DNA of 50,584 nt from Thermolongibacillus altinsuensis (GTDB lineage Bacteria; Bacillota; Bacilli; Bacillales; Anoxybacillaceae), in assembly GCF_004341205.1 (NCBI RefSeq), contig NZ_SLUL01000017.1, positions 1 through 50,584 of the forward strand, given 5' to 3'. The notes below the pieces were generated by a model. That model saw only the letters and a program-made list of their open reading frames with translations. It was not told the DNA's origin and ran no database searches. How positions within the stretch are numbered: the stretch's first letter is position 1; each line of letters opens with the position of its first letter. Of the stretch, positions 29,563-38,081 are shown piece after piece. Both the position numbers and the translations under genes were made by a program.

Positions 29563-29570
29563 GATGACAG

Positions 29571-29864
29571 ATGTCGCAAAGCTTAACGAATAAAGGAACG
29601 GTGCAAGAACATGATCTCATTATGCGCGGTCGACGTCTTTTAGATATTACAGGTGTTAAACAAGTTGAAAGTTTCGATAATGAAGAATTTTTGTTGGAAA
29701 CGGTGATGGGTTTTTTATCGATTAAAGGTCAAAATTTACAGATGAAAAACTTAGATGTTGATAAAGGGATCGTTTCCATTAAAGGGAAAATTTTTGAGAT
29801 CATTTATTTAGATGAGCAGCACTCGGAGAAAGCTAAAGGGTTCTTTAGCAAGTTGTTTAAATGA
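29571..29864 (+). CDS. yabP: Sporulation protein YabP
   Basis: The 97-residue protein of the YabP/YqfC family is needed for spore cortex formation in B. subtilis and is made in the mother cell. A GRRLLDITGVKQVESFDNEEFLLET segment identifies the family; no catalytic site is known. ATG 29571 follows GGGGGGATGA. It overlaps yabQ by 4 bases. The pair sits between vegetative rqcP and divIC. Confidence 0.92.
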   Translation: MSQSLTNKGTVQEHDLIMRGRRLLDITGVKQVESFDNEEFLLETVMGFLSIKGQNLQMKNLDVDKGIVSIKGKIFEIIYLDEQHSEKAKGFFSKLFK

Positions 29865-30469
29865 GCTTGACCACTCAGTTTTTTACCATGCTTTCAATGA
29901 TTGGGATAGGAAGTTGGCTTGGAGCTACGTTTGATACGTATGCCCGCTTATGGAACCGTTCAAAAAAGGCACGTTGGATCGTTTTTATCAGCGATGTTCT
30001 CTTTTGGATCGTCCAAGCTTTGTTAACTTTTTATGTTTTGCTTTTAGTTAATAATGGAGAGATTCGTTTTTATATATTTTTAGCCCTTTTGTGTGGGTAT
30101 GCAGCTTATCAAAGTTTGTTTAAAACGACCTACTTAAAAATTTTAGAGTTTTTTATTCGCATCGTTGTTTCGATTTATCGTTTGATCATTAGACTATTTC
30201 ATTATTTCGTCATATTGCCACTCCGACTTATTTACCGTTTTATTGTCATTCTTTTGTTTGGTACTTGCCACATTCTTTTATACGTTGGTAAAATTTTATA
30301 CAAGATTGTCCGTTTTTTAGTCAAATTGCTACTAAAACCTTTTCATTCTATATTTATCTTCTTTTGGACAAAGATCCCTATTCGTTTGAGAACAAAGGTG
30401 ATCGTTTTGTTAAAAAAGGGAAAAGGGTTTTGGCAAAAAATAGCGAATTTATTTCGTAAGAAGCGGTGA
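29861..30469 (+). CDS. yabQ: Sporulation membrane protein YabQ
   Basis: The 202-residue membrane protein shows about five hydrophobic helices in the first 150 residues and a strongly basic C-terminal tail (KKGKGFWQKIANLFRKKR). B. subtilis YabQ locates to the outer forespore membrane and is required for cortex assembly. The start lies in the end of yabP (ATGA overlap). The following divIC ribosome-binding site begins at its stop. Confidence 0.9.
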   Translation: MSLTTQFFTMLSMIGIGSWLGATFDTYARLWNRSKKARWIVFISDVLFWIVQALLTFYVLLLVNNGEIRFYIFLALLCGYAAYQSLFKTTYLKILEFFIRIVVSIYRLIIRLFHYFVILPLRLIYRFIVILLFGTCHILLYVGKILYKIVRFLVKLLLKPFHSIFIFFWTKIPIRLRTKVIVLLKKGKGFWQKIANLFRKKR

Positions 30470-30486
30470 AGCAGGAGGAGTTGGAG

Positions 30487-30858
30487 ATGAGCGTATTGCA
30501 TAAAAACAAAGTGACGAAAATTCAATCTTCTTATGCCTTTGAACACGAAAAACGTGAAAAGAAGGCGTCAAAACGTCGGAAAGTAGTGCTTCTGCGTTTC
30601 AGTTTATTCGCTGTTATGCTGATGGCTTTATCTTCTGTCTTTCTGTATGCGCTCATTTCCCAATCTTCTGCAATCGATGCAAAATTGAAAGCAAAAGAAC
30701 GGCTAGAAGTAAAGCTGCAGATGCTTAAAAAAGAAGAAGAGAAGCTCAATGATGAAATTAAAAAGTTGAATGATGATGAATATATTGCTGAGCTTGCTCG
30801 CAAAGAGTATTTCTTCTCTAAAGAGGGAGAGATCATCTTTACTACACCTGAAGATTGA
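30487..30858 (+). CDS. divIC: Cell division protein DivIC
   Basis: The 123-residue single-pass bitopic protein of the FtsB/DivIC family joins FtsL and DivIB at the septum. A basic cytoplasmic segment (about 1-34) is followed by a helix (about 35-58). Then comes an extracytoplasmic coiled coil (KLKAKERLEVKLQMLKKEEE) and a conserved end (YIAELARKEYFFSKEGEIIF). ATG 30487 follows AGGAGGAG; an upstream GTG at 30466 would overlap yabQ and sits ahead of that site. Confidence 0.93.
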   Translation: MSVLHKNKVTKIQSSYAFEHEKREKKASKRRKVVLLRFSLFAVMLMALSSVFLYALISQSSAIDAKLKAKERLEVKLQMLKKEEEKLNDEIKKLNDDEYIAELARKEYFFSKEGEIIFTTPED

Positions 30859-30884
30859 TGTTTGATGATTGGGCTCTTGCCTTA

Positions 30885-30914
30885 TTGACACTTGTTTTTT
30901 ACATTATGTATAAT
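30885..30914 (+). promoter_or_regulatory. yabR promoter
   Basis: TTGACA (30885-30890), 18 bases, TATAAT (30909-30914): perfect hexamers. Confidence 0.85.
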
Positions 30915-30957
30915 GAAGAAAATGATTTTTTAGATTTTAAGGAGGAGCACTTTTTTT

Positions 30958-31350
30958 ATGTCAATTGAAGTAGGCAGCAAGTTACAGGGAAAAGTAACGG
31001 GCATTACTAAATTTGGAGCATTTGTGGAGCTACCGGAAGGCTCAACCGGATTAGTTCACATTAGCGAAGTGGCAGATAACTATGTAAAAGACATTAACGA
31101 TCATCTCAAAGTCGGTGATGTCGTCGAAGTAAGAGTGATCAATGTTGAGAGAGATGGAAAAATTGGTTTATCCATTAAGAAAGCGAAAGAACAATCGCCA
31201 CGCTCGCGCAATAAAGCAAACGATCGTTCTTCGAAAGAAAGCTTTGAACAAAAAATTAGTCGCTTTTTAAAAGAAAGCGAAGATCGTTTGGCATCCCTTA
31301 GACGTCATACCGAGTCAAAGCGAGGAGGTCGTGGCGCTAGACGCGGTTAA
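30958..31350 (+). CDS. yabR: YabR, S1-domain RNA-binding protein
   Basis: The 130-residue protein has one S1 domain at residues 5-75 (GSKLQGKVTGITKFGAFVELPEG, GLVHISEVAD), as in polynucleotide phosphorylase and general stress protein 13. A basic, disordered tail ends in KRGGRGARRG. The role is unknown beyond RNA binding. It has its own strong promoter and terminator, with GGAGGAG before ATG 30958. Confidence 0.92.
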   Translation: MSIEVGSKLQGKVTGITKFGAFVELPEGSTGLVHISEVADNYVKDINDHLKVGDVVEVRVINVERDGKIGLSIKKAKEQSPRSRNKANDRSSKESFEQKISRFLKESEDRLASLRRHTESKRGGRGARRG

Positions 31351-31382
31351 CTTGCTGCCGAAATATGAAGGGCAGTCATCAT

Positions 31383-31411
31383 AGCATCCATCTAGTGATG
31401 GGTGCTTTTTC
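31383..31411 (+). terminator. yabR terminator
   Basis: AGCATCCATC, loop TAGT, GATGGGTGCT, then T5. Confidence 0.88.
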
Positions 31412-31447
31412 GTTGATAGCCTCACGTATAATTTTTAAAAAAATATA

Positions 31448-31476
31448 TTGACTTTCATTTATTATAATAGTATTAT
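31448..31476 (+). promoter_or_regulatory. tRNA promoter
   Basis: TTGACT (31448-31453), 17 bases, TATTAT (31471-31476), ending 17 bases before tRNA-Met. Confidence 0.75.
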
Positions 31477-31493
31477 ACTAATTGTCGTTACGT

Positions 31494-31567
31494 GGCGGCG
31501 TAGCTCAGCTGGCTAGAGCGTACGGTTCATACCCGTAAGGTCGGGGGTTCGATTCCCTCCGCCGCTA
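31494..31567 (+). tRNA. tRNA-Met (CAT)
   Basis: A full cloverleaf: acceptor GGCGGCG/CGCCGCT (closing G-T pair), D arm GCTC...GAGC, anticodon loop TTCATAC with CAT, T arm GGGGGTTCGATTCCCTC. It lacks the three consecutive G-C pairs of an initiator anticodon stem, so elongator Met is likely. CCA is not encoded after A73. In B. subtilis a Met-Glu tRNA pair also lies between yabR and spoIIE. Confidence 0.95.
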
Positions 31568-31576
31568 TTGAATAAC

Positions 31577-31648
31577 GGCCCGTTGGTCAAGTGGTTAAGA
31601 CACCGCCCTTTCACGGCGGTAACACGGGTTCGAATCCCGTACGGGTCA
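31577..31648 (+). tRNA. tRNA-Glu (TTC)
   Basis: Acceptor GGCCCGT/ACGGGTC, anticodon stem CCGCC/GGCGG around TTTCAC with anticodon TTC, and T arm ACGGGTTCGAATCCCGT. CCA is not encoded. It lies 9 bases after tRNA-Met and ends in the shared terminator. Confidence 0.96.
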
Positions 31649-31657
31649 CTCGCTCAT

Positions 31658-31697
31658 AAAAACCACCGATTTTCATAAGAAAATCGGTGGTTTTTTG
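31658..31697 (+). terminator. tRNA operon terminator
   Basis: AACCACCGATTTT (31661-31673) pairs with AAAATCGGTGGTT (31680-31692), 13 bp, followed by T6. Confidence 0.95.
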
Positions 31698-31725
31698 TAT
31701 ATATAGCGCTTTTTTTGAAAGAATA

Positions 31726-31791
31726 CGTCGAACGATTTATCCATATCGCCTCCCTTTTTTGACAAATTTTTGATAATTCAGTCTATATAAT
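31726..31791 (+). promoter_or_regulatory. spoIIE promoter with Spo0A boxes
   Basis: TTGACA (31759-31764), 21 bases, TATAAT (31786-31791). Such wide spacing is the known hallmark of the Spo0A~P-activated spoIIE and spoIIG promoters. A box-like CGTCGAA is at 31726-31732, and TTTGACA (31758-31764, 6 of 7 of the reversed box) overlaps the -35. Confidence 0.8.
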
Positions 31792-31833
31792 AAACAAAAC
31801 ATCATAAAATGAAGGGGAAGGGAGACGATTGGA

Positions 31834-34308
31834 ATGGAAAGAGTAGAACGAAAGGTAGTGAATCAAATATCTGAGGTGCCATTGGGGGACACGAAAGCGA
31901 CATTTTCTCAATGGTTTCGGCGTTTAAACGTACGGCTTGGTCATTTGTTTGTGCACCAAGGATTTATGTTTCTTTTAATCGGTTTTCTTTTAGGACGAGC
32001 TCTAATTTTAACGAAAATGACTCCGTTTGCTTTGCCGTTTTTTGCTGCTATTTACACGATGCGACGCGAAAAATCAGGGCTGGTGTTTGTTGCTTTGCTT
32101 GCTGGTGCTTTGACGTTATCGCTTTATACAACACTTTTTATTGTTGCTGGAATCATCACATTTTTGCTTTTTCATCGTTTTATTGAGCGATGGATTGACA
32201 CTCCTGCCAGGCGATTGCCTATTGTTGTCTTTTTAACCTCGTTAGGTGTCAAATTAGCCATGGCATATATATGGAAAAAGGAATGGACGTTATATGAAGG
32301 AATGACAACACTTGTAGAAGCAGGCTTGGCATTCATTTTAACTCTGATCTTTTTGCAAAGTATGCCTTTATTTGACAATCGTAAACATAAACAATCATTA
32401 AAGCCTGAAGAGATTATTTCATTTGTCATTCTCATATCTTCCATGTTGACCGGAATGATTGGGTGGTCTTTCTATCAATTATCATTGGAACATATTATGG
32501 CTCGCTATTTATTGCTATTGTTTGCGTTTGTTGCTGGTGCAACGATCGGCTCTACTGTCGGTGTTGTTACAGGACTTATTTTGAGTTTGGCAAATGTGTC
32601 GAACTTGTATCAAATGAGTTTGCTAGCGTTTGCTGGGTTGCTTGGGGGATTATTAAAAGATGGTCGGAAATTAGGAGTATCTTTTGGATTGATTGTCGCA
32701 ACATTATTAATCGGATTGTATAGCGAAGGAACTGCGCAATTACTTCCTAATGTCATTGAATCGCTATTGGCTGTTTTTTTGTTTTTATGCACCTCCTCAT
32801 CCTTTACGAGTAAGATGGCGAAATACATTCCTGGGACGGTTGAGCATGCAAATGAACAGCAACAATATGTACGGAACATTCGAGATGTTACTGCACATCG
32901 TGTCGAACAATTCTCAAATGTATTTCAAGCCTTGGCAAAAAGTTTTTCAACTTATGGTTTGAAGTCAAAGGAGGAGGAAGCGGAAAGGGAGATCGATTAT
33001 TTCTTAAGCGATGTTACTGAGAAAACTTGCCAAACATGCTTTAAAAAAGATCAATGCTGGTCTTTACACTTTGATAAAACATATGATTATATGAAGCAAA
33101 TTATGCTAGAAGCGGAGGAAAATAAACTTTCTTTTAATCATAAATTGCTTCGGGAATGGAATAAGCATTGTGTGAAAGCTAGTAAAGTGGTTCATTTAAT
33201 TGAAAAAAATTTGTCTTTCTATCAAGCAAATAAAAAGTTAAAGCAGCAAGTAAAAGAAAGTAGAAAATTAGTGGCTGAACAATTATTTGGCGTATCTCAA
33301 GTTATGGAGGATTTTGCAAAAGAAATTCAAAAAGAGAGGGAAAATCATTATTTACAAGAGGAACAAATTTTAAATGCTTTGCAACAATTTGGGATTGATG
33401 TCAGTTATGTTGATATTTATAGCCTTGAAAAAGGAAATGTTGATATCGAAATGGTCATTCCTTACTGCGATGGACGAGGGGAATGTGAAAAATTAATTGC
33501 CCCAATGCTATCTGATATTTTAGGGGAAACGATTGTCGTTAAGAGAGAAGCATGTTCAGTTTATCCAAATGGGGATTGTCAGGTTACGTTTAGCTCCTCT
33601 AAGGCGTTTGTGATTGAAACAGGAGTTGCTTATGCAGCTAAAGATGGAGGGTTCATTTCTGGAGACAGCTATGCAACGATGGAAGTTGGAGCTGGTAAAT
33701 ACGCAATAGCGGTTAGCGATGGAATGGGAAATGGAGAGAGGGCGCATTACGAAAGCAAAGAAACGCTGAAGCTGTTACAAAAAATTTTACAATCAGGAAT
33801 TGAAGAACAAATTGCCATTAAGTCGATCAACTCTATTTTATCTTTGAGAACGACGGAAGATATTTTTTCGACATTAGATTTAGCGATTGTCGATTTACAA
33901 GATGCAACGACAAAATTTTTGAAAATCGGTTCTGCTCCTAGTTTTATTAAGAGAGGGAACCAAGTGATTAAAATTGAAGCAAGCAACTTACCAATCGGCA
34001 TTATTAAGGAAGTGGAGTTTGATATTGTTCAAGAACAGTTAAAAGCGGGTGACTTACTTATTATGATGAGCGATGGGGTGTTTGAAGGAGCTGCTCATGT
34101 TGAGAATCACGATGTGTGGATGAAGAGAAAAATAAAAGAATTAAAAACGAATGATCCGCAAGCAGTAGCCGATTTGATTATGGAGGAAGTGATTCGAATA
34201 AATGGCGGATATATCGAAGATGACATGACTGTTGTCGTGGCGCAAATTAAGCATAATACGCCAAAATGGGCCGTCATCCCAGCTTATCAATATATGAAAA
34301 GTGTGTGA
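31834..34308 (+). CDS. spoIIE: Stage II sporulation protein E (SpoIIE phosphatase)
   Basis: The 824-residue protein has about ten membrane helices in residues 40-330. A central domain involved in FtsZ interaction and assembly follows. The C-terminal PP2C-type phosphatase (about 590-810) dephosphorylates SpoIIAA to release sigma-F. Acidic metal residues are in AVSDGMGNGERA and IEDDMTVVVA. A cysteine cluster (CQTCFKKDQCW) sits at about residue 400. It starts at ATG 31834. The promoter architecture indicates Spo0A~P control. Confidence 0.97.
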   Translation: MERVERKVVNQISEVPLGDTKATFSQWFRRLNVRLGHLFVHQGFMFLLIGFLLGRALILTKMTPFALPFFAAIYTMRREKSGLVFVALLAGALTLSLYTTLFIVAGIITFLLFHRFIERWIDTPARRLPIVVFLTSLGVKLAMAYIWKKEWTLYEGMTTLVEAGLAFILTLIFLQSMPLFDNRKHKQSLKPEEIISFVILISSMLTGMIGWSFYQLSLEHIMARYLLLLFAFVAGATIGSTVGVVTGLILSLANVSNLYQMSLLAFAGLLGGLLKDGRKLGVSFGLIVATLLIGLYSEGTAQLLPNVIESLLAVFLFLCTSSSFTSKMAKYIPGTVEHANEQQQYVRNIRDVTAHRVEQFSNVFQALAKSFSTYGLKSKEEEAEREIDYFLSDVTEKTCQTCFKKDQCWSLHFDKTYDYMKQIMLEAEENKLSFNHKLLREWNKHCVKASKVVHLIEKNLSFYQANKKLKQQVKESRKLVAEQLFGVSQVMEDFAKEIQKERENHYLQEEQILNALQQFGIDVSYVDIYSLEKGNVDIEMVIPYCDGRGECEKLIAPMLSDILGETIVVKREACSVYPNGDCQVTFSSSKAFVIETGVAYAAKDGGFISGDSYATMEVGAGKYAIAVSDGMGNGERAHYESKETLKLLQKILQSGIEEQIAIKSINSILSLRTTEDIFSTLDLAIVDLQDATTKFLKIGSAPSFIKRGNQVIKIEASNLPIGIIKEVEFDIVQEQLKAGDLLIMMSDGVFEGAAHVENHDVWMKRKIKELKTNDPQAVADLIMEEVIRINGGYIEDDMTVVVAQIKHNTPKWAVIPAYQYMKSV

Positions 34309-34313
34309 TGAGC

Positions 34314-34343
34314 GTATAAAATCCCCTCTTCTCGGCGATGATG
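34314..34343 (+). promoter_or_regulatory. sigma-F promoter of yabS
   Basis: GTATA (34314-34318), exactly 15 bases, GGCGATGATG (34334-34343), which matches 6 of 7 defined -10 positions. The start point should be near 34350. In B. subtilis yabT is a forespore gene, which agrees. Confidence 0.75.
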
Positions 34344-34370
34344 GGAATACATCATTTTTTCGGAGGGGAT
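34321..34370 (+). promoter_or_regulatory. Hairpin masking the yabS ribosome-binding site
   Basis: ATCCCCTC (34321-34328) pairs perfectly with GAGGGGAT (34363-34370); the right arm is most of the yabS ribosome-binding site GGAGGGG. An inner stem ATGATG/CATCAT (34338-34355), then T6, could act as a weak spoIIE terminator. The left arm lies before the predicted sigma-F start point, so a sigma-F transcript lacks it. Confidence 0.75.
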
Positions 34371-34375
34371 GAAAA

Positions 34376-35110
34376 ATGCGGAAAGGAACATTGCGACAAA
34401 TTTTATTAATTACGGATGGATGTTCGAATCATGGTGAAGATCCGATTGCCATGGCAGCATTAGCGAAAGAGCAAGGAATTACCATCAATGTCATTGGCGT
34501 TCTTGATCAAGATATCATTGACGAAAATGGATTGCGTGAAATTGAAGGAATCGCTTTATCGGGTGGAGGGGTAAGCCAAGTTGTTTATGCGAAACAATTA
34601 TCCCAAACCGTGCAAATGGTGACGCGGAAAGCGATGACACAAACGTTGCAAGGAGTAGTGAATCAAGAGTTAAAACAAATTTTAGGATCGCATGCTTCAT
34701 TTGAAGATTTGCCGCCGGAAAAGCGCAGTGAAGTTATGGAAGTTGTTGAAGAGTTAGGGGAAACCGTGAATTTGGAAGTTTTAATATTAGTAGATACGAG
34801 TGGAAGCATGAAAACGAAGCTTCCTACAGTGAAGGAAGCTTTGTTTGATTTATCGCTTAGTTTAAATGCTCGTTTGGGAAATAATCGTTTTTCTATTTTT
34901 GTATTTCCCGGGAAACGAGGCGATGCGGATAAAGTGCTTGATTGGACACCGAAATTAGAAGCGATTTCAACGGTCTTCCCTAAGTTGACATCTGGCGGAA
35001 TTACACCGACAGGCCCTGCCATTCGCGAAGCTCTTCATCATTTTAATAAAAAACGTTCATTAAGGAGCTTGCTGTCCGATGATGATCCATACATCGAAGA
35101 ATCTATGTAA
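34376..35110 (+). CDS. yabS: YabS, VWA-domain protein
   Basis: The 244-residue protein has a von Willebrand A fold; the MIDAS motif DTSGSM is at about residue 141, and another motif-like segment, LLITDGCSNHGEDP, is near the N terminus. The conserved GGITPTGPAI follows. The role is unknown; it is paired with the kinase YabT and likely made in the forespore. It overlaps yabT by 32 bases. ATG 34376 is 7 bases after GGAGGGG. Confidence 0.9.
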   Translation: MRKGTLRQILLITDGCSNHGEDPIAMAALAKEQGITINVIGVLDQDIIDENGLREIEGIALSGGGVSQVVYAKQLSQTVQMVTRKAMTQTLQGVVNQELKQILGSHASFEDLPPEKRSEVMEVVEELGETVNLEVLILVDTSGSMKTKLPTVKEALFDLSLSLNARLGNNRFSIFVFPGKRGDADKVLDWTPKLEAISTVFPKLTSGGITPTGPAIREALHHFNKKRSLRSLLSDDDPYIEESM

Positions 35111-36023
35111 ATTGCCAGCTGGAACAGTCGTTAAAGGAAAATGGCATCGTCATTCTTATAAAATTGTTAAGTCGCTAGGACAAGGAGCGAATGGAGTTGT
35201 CTATTTAGCGCAAGGAGGTACGGGGCTTGTTGCTTTGAAGATAAGCGATAATAGCAGTGCAATCATTTCGGAGGTCAATGTATTAAGACGTTTTTCAGAG
35301 GTCCAGGGAGTTGCCCTCGGACCTTGTTTGTTGGATGTAGATGATTGGTTCCATCCATACATCAATCGAACCGTTTCGTTTTATGTCATGGAATATATAA
35401 AAGGTGAAGATTTTTTAAGCTTTATTCATAAAAAAGGGAAAGAGTGGATTGCTATTCTCATGTTGCAGTTATTAGGGGATTTGGAAAAATTACATGCAGC
35501 AGGATGGGTGTTCGGTGATTTGAAACCAGAAAATTTAATTGTTTCAGGATCTGTGCCGAGAGTTCGTCTAGTAGATGTAGGAGGAACCACGTTGCGTGGA
35601 AGAGCGATTAAAGAATTTACAGAGTTTTTTGATCGAGGTTATTGGGGAATGGGATCGCGAAAGGCGGAACCTTCGTATGATTTATTTGCCGTTGCGATGA
35701 TTATGATCAATGCATGCTATCCAAATCGATTTGAAAAAAAAGGAAATGAAAAAGAACAATTACGAGCAGCGATCTTATCAAATAGCTATTTAAAAAAATA
35801 CGAAAAAGTTCTTTTGCGTGCGATTGAAGGACAATATGATGCAGCGGACGAGATGAAGAAAGATTTGATTCAGCTGATTCATCAATCTTCCTCACGACAG
35901 GGAAAAAGAGTAGAAAATAAACAAAAACATTCTCGAAAGAAAAAACGATTATTAGAAACGGCTTTTCTTGTTATTTTTGTTTTGTTTGCGTATATATTGT
36001 ATTTATATGCTCAAATCCTTTAA
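35079..36023 (+). CDS. yabT: YabT, Hanks-type Ser/Thr kinase of sporulation
   Basis: The 314-residue protein has a kinase domain at about 20-270: glycine loop LGQGANGVVYLAQ, VALKIS lysine, catalytic FGDLKPENL and the DVGG metal motif (DFG equivalent). A basic linker and one C-terminal helix (about 292-312) anchor it in the membrane. In B. subtilis YabT is forespore-specific, activated by DNA, and phosphorylates RecA. The catalytic HRD is replaced by FGD, as in the B. subtilis protein. It starts inside yabS. Confidence 0.92.
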   Translation: MMIHTSKNLCKLPAGTVVKGKWHRHSYKIVKSLGQGANGVVYLAQGGTGLVALKISDNSSAIISEVNVLRRFSEVQGVALGPCLLDVDDWFHPYINRTVSFYVMEYIKGEDFLSFIHKKGKEWIAILMLQLLGDLEKLHAAGWVFGDLKPENLIVSGSVPRVRLVDVGGTTLRGRAIKEFTEFFDRGYWGMGSRKAEPSYDLFAVAMIMINACYPNRFEKKGNEKEQLRAAILSNSYLKKYEKVLLRAIEGQYDAADEMKKDLIQLIHQSSSRQGKRVENKQKHSRKKKRLLETAFLVIFVLFAYILYLYAQIL

Positions 36024-36110
36024 TTTCCAAGAACAAGGTTTTTGAGAAGTAAGTGCTCGATATGGTACGATTATGAAAAAACAAACTATTTTTTAAAAGA
36101 GGGCGATAGG

Positions 36111-37496
36111 TTGGAAAAAGTACGAGCATTTATTGAGAAACATCAACTTCTTGAAAAACGGTCAACGGTTGTTGTCGGAGTTTCAGGTGGTCCTGATTCG
36201 CTCGCTTTGCTCCATTTTTTCTGGACAATGAAGGAACAATTGGATTTAACGATTATTGCGGCGCATGTCGATCATATGTTTCGTGGAAAACAATCCGAAG
36301 AAGATATGCATTTTGTGAAACATTTTTGTGAGAAATTCGGTATTATATGTGAGGCTATTCAAGTGAATGTGCAAGAACATATGAATCGTTTTCAACTAGG
36401 AGCTCAAGAGGCTGCCAGAGAATGTCGATATCGTTTTTTTGATCAGGTGATGCGGAAATATAATGCTCATTATTTAGCATTGGCGCATCATGGAGATGAT
36501 CAAATTGAGACGATTTTGATGCGGTTAGTAAGGGGGAGTTTACCAAGAGGATATGCAGGTATTCCAATAAAAAGACCTTTCAGTACAGGATACATTATTC
36601 GTCCTTTCTTATGTATTGATCGAGAGGAAATTGAACGTTATTGTCGAATTTATCAGCTTGAGCCACGTCGCGATCCAAGCAATGACAAAGATGATTACAC
36701 AAGAAATCGATTCCGTCATCATGTTCTTCCTTTTTTGAAAAAAGAAAATATACATGTTCATGAACATTTTCAGCGATTTAGTGAAATGATGAGCGAGGAT
36801 GAAGCGTTTTTAGAGGAATTAACGATACAAGCGATGAATAATGTAATAAAAAAACAGCAAGATTGCGTGGAAATCGAGATTCCACCATTTCTTGCGATGC
36901 CGAAACCTTTACAAAGAAGAGGGATTCAACTAATATTAAACTATCTTTATCGGAATATTCCTTCATCGTTATCCTCAGTACATATAAATAATGCGTTATT
37001 TTTTTTAAATAGACAGCACCCTTCAGGTGTACTACATTTTCCAAATGGATTAAAATTAATTCGTAAGTATCATATTGGTTTATTTACATTTGATTCTAAT
37101 GAAAAAGAGGTGGATGCATATAATTTTGAAATGAATATTCCTGGAACCTTGCATCTTCCAAATGGATTTGTAATGATTAGCGAATTTTGGGGACAATATC
37201 CTAAAGAGCGTCATCATCATTTATTTATTGTTGATCCTGATCTCATTTCATTGCCATTGCGTGTTCGAACAAGAAAAGCAGGCGACCGGATGGAAATGAA
37301 AGGGATGAGAGGAACAAAAAAAATTTCTCGCATCTTTATTGACGAAAAGGTTCCTTTAAACGAACGAAACTTATGGCCAATTGTTGAGGATGCGCAAGGA
37401 AGGATCATTTGGCTTCCCGGATTAAAAAAATCCGTTTATGAAGCAACTGATGTTACAAAAAATCGTTATATTGTATTACACTATAAAAAGCAATGA
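36111..37496 (+). CDS. tilS: tRNA(Ile)-lysidine synthetase
   Basis: The 461-residue PP-loop ATPase converts C34 of tRNA-Ile(CAU) to lysidine and is essential for AUA decoding. The P-loop is GVSGGPDSLALLHF (about residue 23). HGDDQIETILMRL and DYTRNRFRHHVLPFL follow, and C-terminal domains complete it. I chose TTG 36111 after AAGAGGG, giving MEKVRAFIEKH like B. subtilis; a TTG at 36042 adds residues without family support. Confidence 0.95.
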   Translation: MEKVRAFIEKHQLLEKRSTVVVGVSGGPDSLALLHFFWTMKEQLDLTIIAAHVDHMFRGKQSEEDMHFVKHFCEKFGIICEAIQVNVQEHMNRFQLGAQEAARECRYRFFDQVMRKYNAHYLALAHHGDDQIETILMRLVRGSLPRGYAGIPIKRPFSTGYIIRPFLCIDREEIERYCRIYQLEPRRDPSNDKDDYTRNRFRHHVLPFLKKENIHVHEHFQRFSEMMSEDEAFLEELTIQAMNNVIKKQQDCVEIEIPPFLAMPKPLQRRGIQLILNYLYRNIPSSLSSVHINNALFFLNRQHPSGVLHFPNGLKLIRKYHIGLFTFDSNEKEVDAYNFEMNIPGTLHLPNGFVMISEFWGQYPKERHHHLFIVDPDLISLPLRVRTRKAGDRMEMKGMRGTKKISRIFIDEKVPLNERNLWPIVEDAQGRIIWLPGLKKSVYEATDVTKNRYIVLHYKKQ

Positions 37497-37517
37497 TCAT
37501 CTAGGAGGAAAGAGGAT

Positions 37518-38063
37518 ATGGGCATGCATCAAGATATGGAAAAAATATTAATTACTGAAGAACAAATTCAAGCAAAGGTAAAAGAACTTGGACAAATATT
37601 AACAAAGGAGTACGAGGGACGTTTTCCGCTTGCGGTTGGCGTTTTAAAAGGAGCCATGCCGTTTATGGCTGATTTATTAAAACATATTGATACATATTTA
37701 GAAATGGATTTTATGGACGTATCTAGCTACGGAAATGCGACGGTTTCATCTGGAGAGGTGAAAATTTTAAAGGATTTAAATACGTCTGTAGAAGGCCGTG
37801 ATATTTTAATCATTGAAGACATTATTGATAGCGGCTTGACGTTAAGTTATTTAGTGGAGTTATTCCGATACCGTAAAGCCAAATCGATTAAAATCGTCAC
37901 GCTTCTTGACAAACCTTCTGGAAGAAAAACGAACATTGAAGCAGATTACGTAGGATTTATCGTTCCGGATGAATTTGTCGTTGGGTACGGTTTAGATTAT
38001 TGCGAGAAGTATCGAAATCTTCCATATATCGGGGTGTTGAAACCGGAAGTATACAGCAAATAA
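37518..38063 (+). CDS. hpt: Hypoxanthine-guanine phosphoribosyltransferase
   Basis: The 181-residue salvage enzyme makes IMP and GMP from the bases and PRPP. The PRPP motif is [15 protein letters not shown], and the flexible-loop [14 protein letters not shown] is typical. In B. subtilis Hpt lies between tilS and ftsH, and TilS-Hpt have been reported to act on ftsH expression. GGAGGAAAGAGG precedes ATG 37518. Confidence 0.96.
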   Translation: MGMHQDMEKILITEEQIQAKVKELGQILTKEYEGRFPLAVGVLKGAMPFMADLLKHIDTYLEMDFMDVSSYGNATVSSGEVKILKDLNTSVEGRDILIIEDIIDSGLTLSYLVELFRYRKAKSIKIVTLLDKPSGRKTNIEADYVGFIVPDEFVVGYGLDYCEKYRNLPYIGVLKPEVYSK

Positions 38064-38081
38064 CTTTTTCATGCAGATCGT

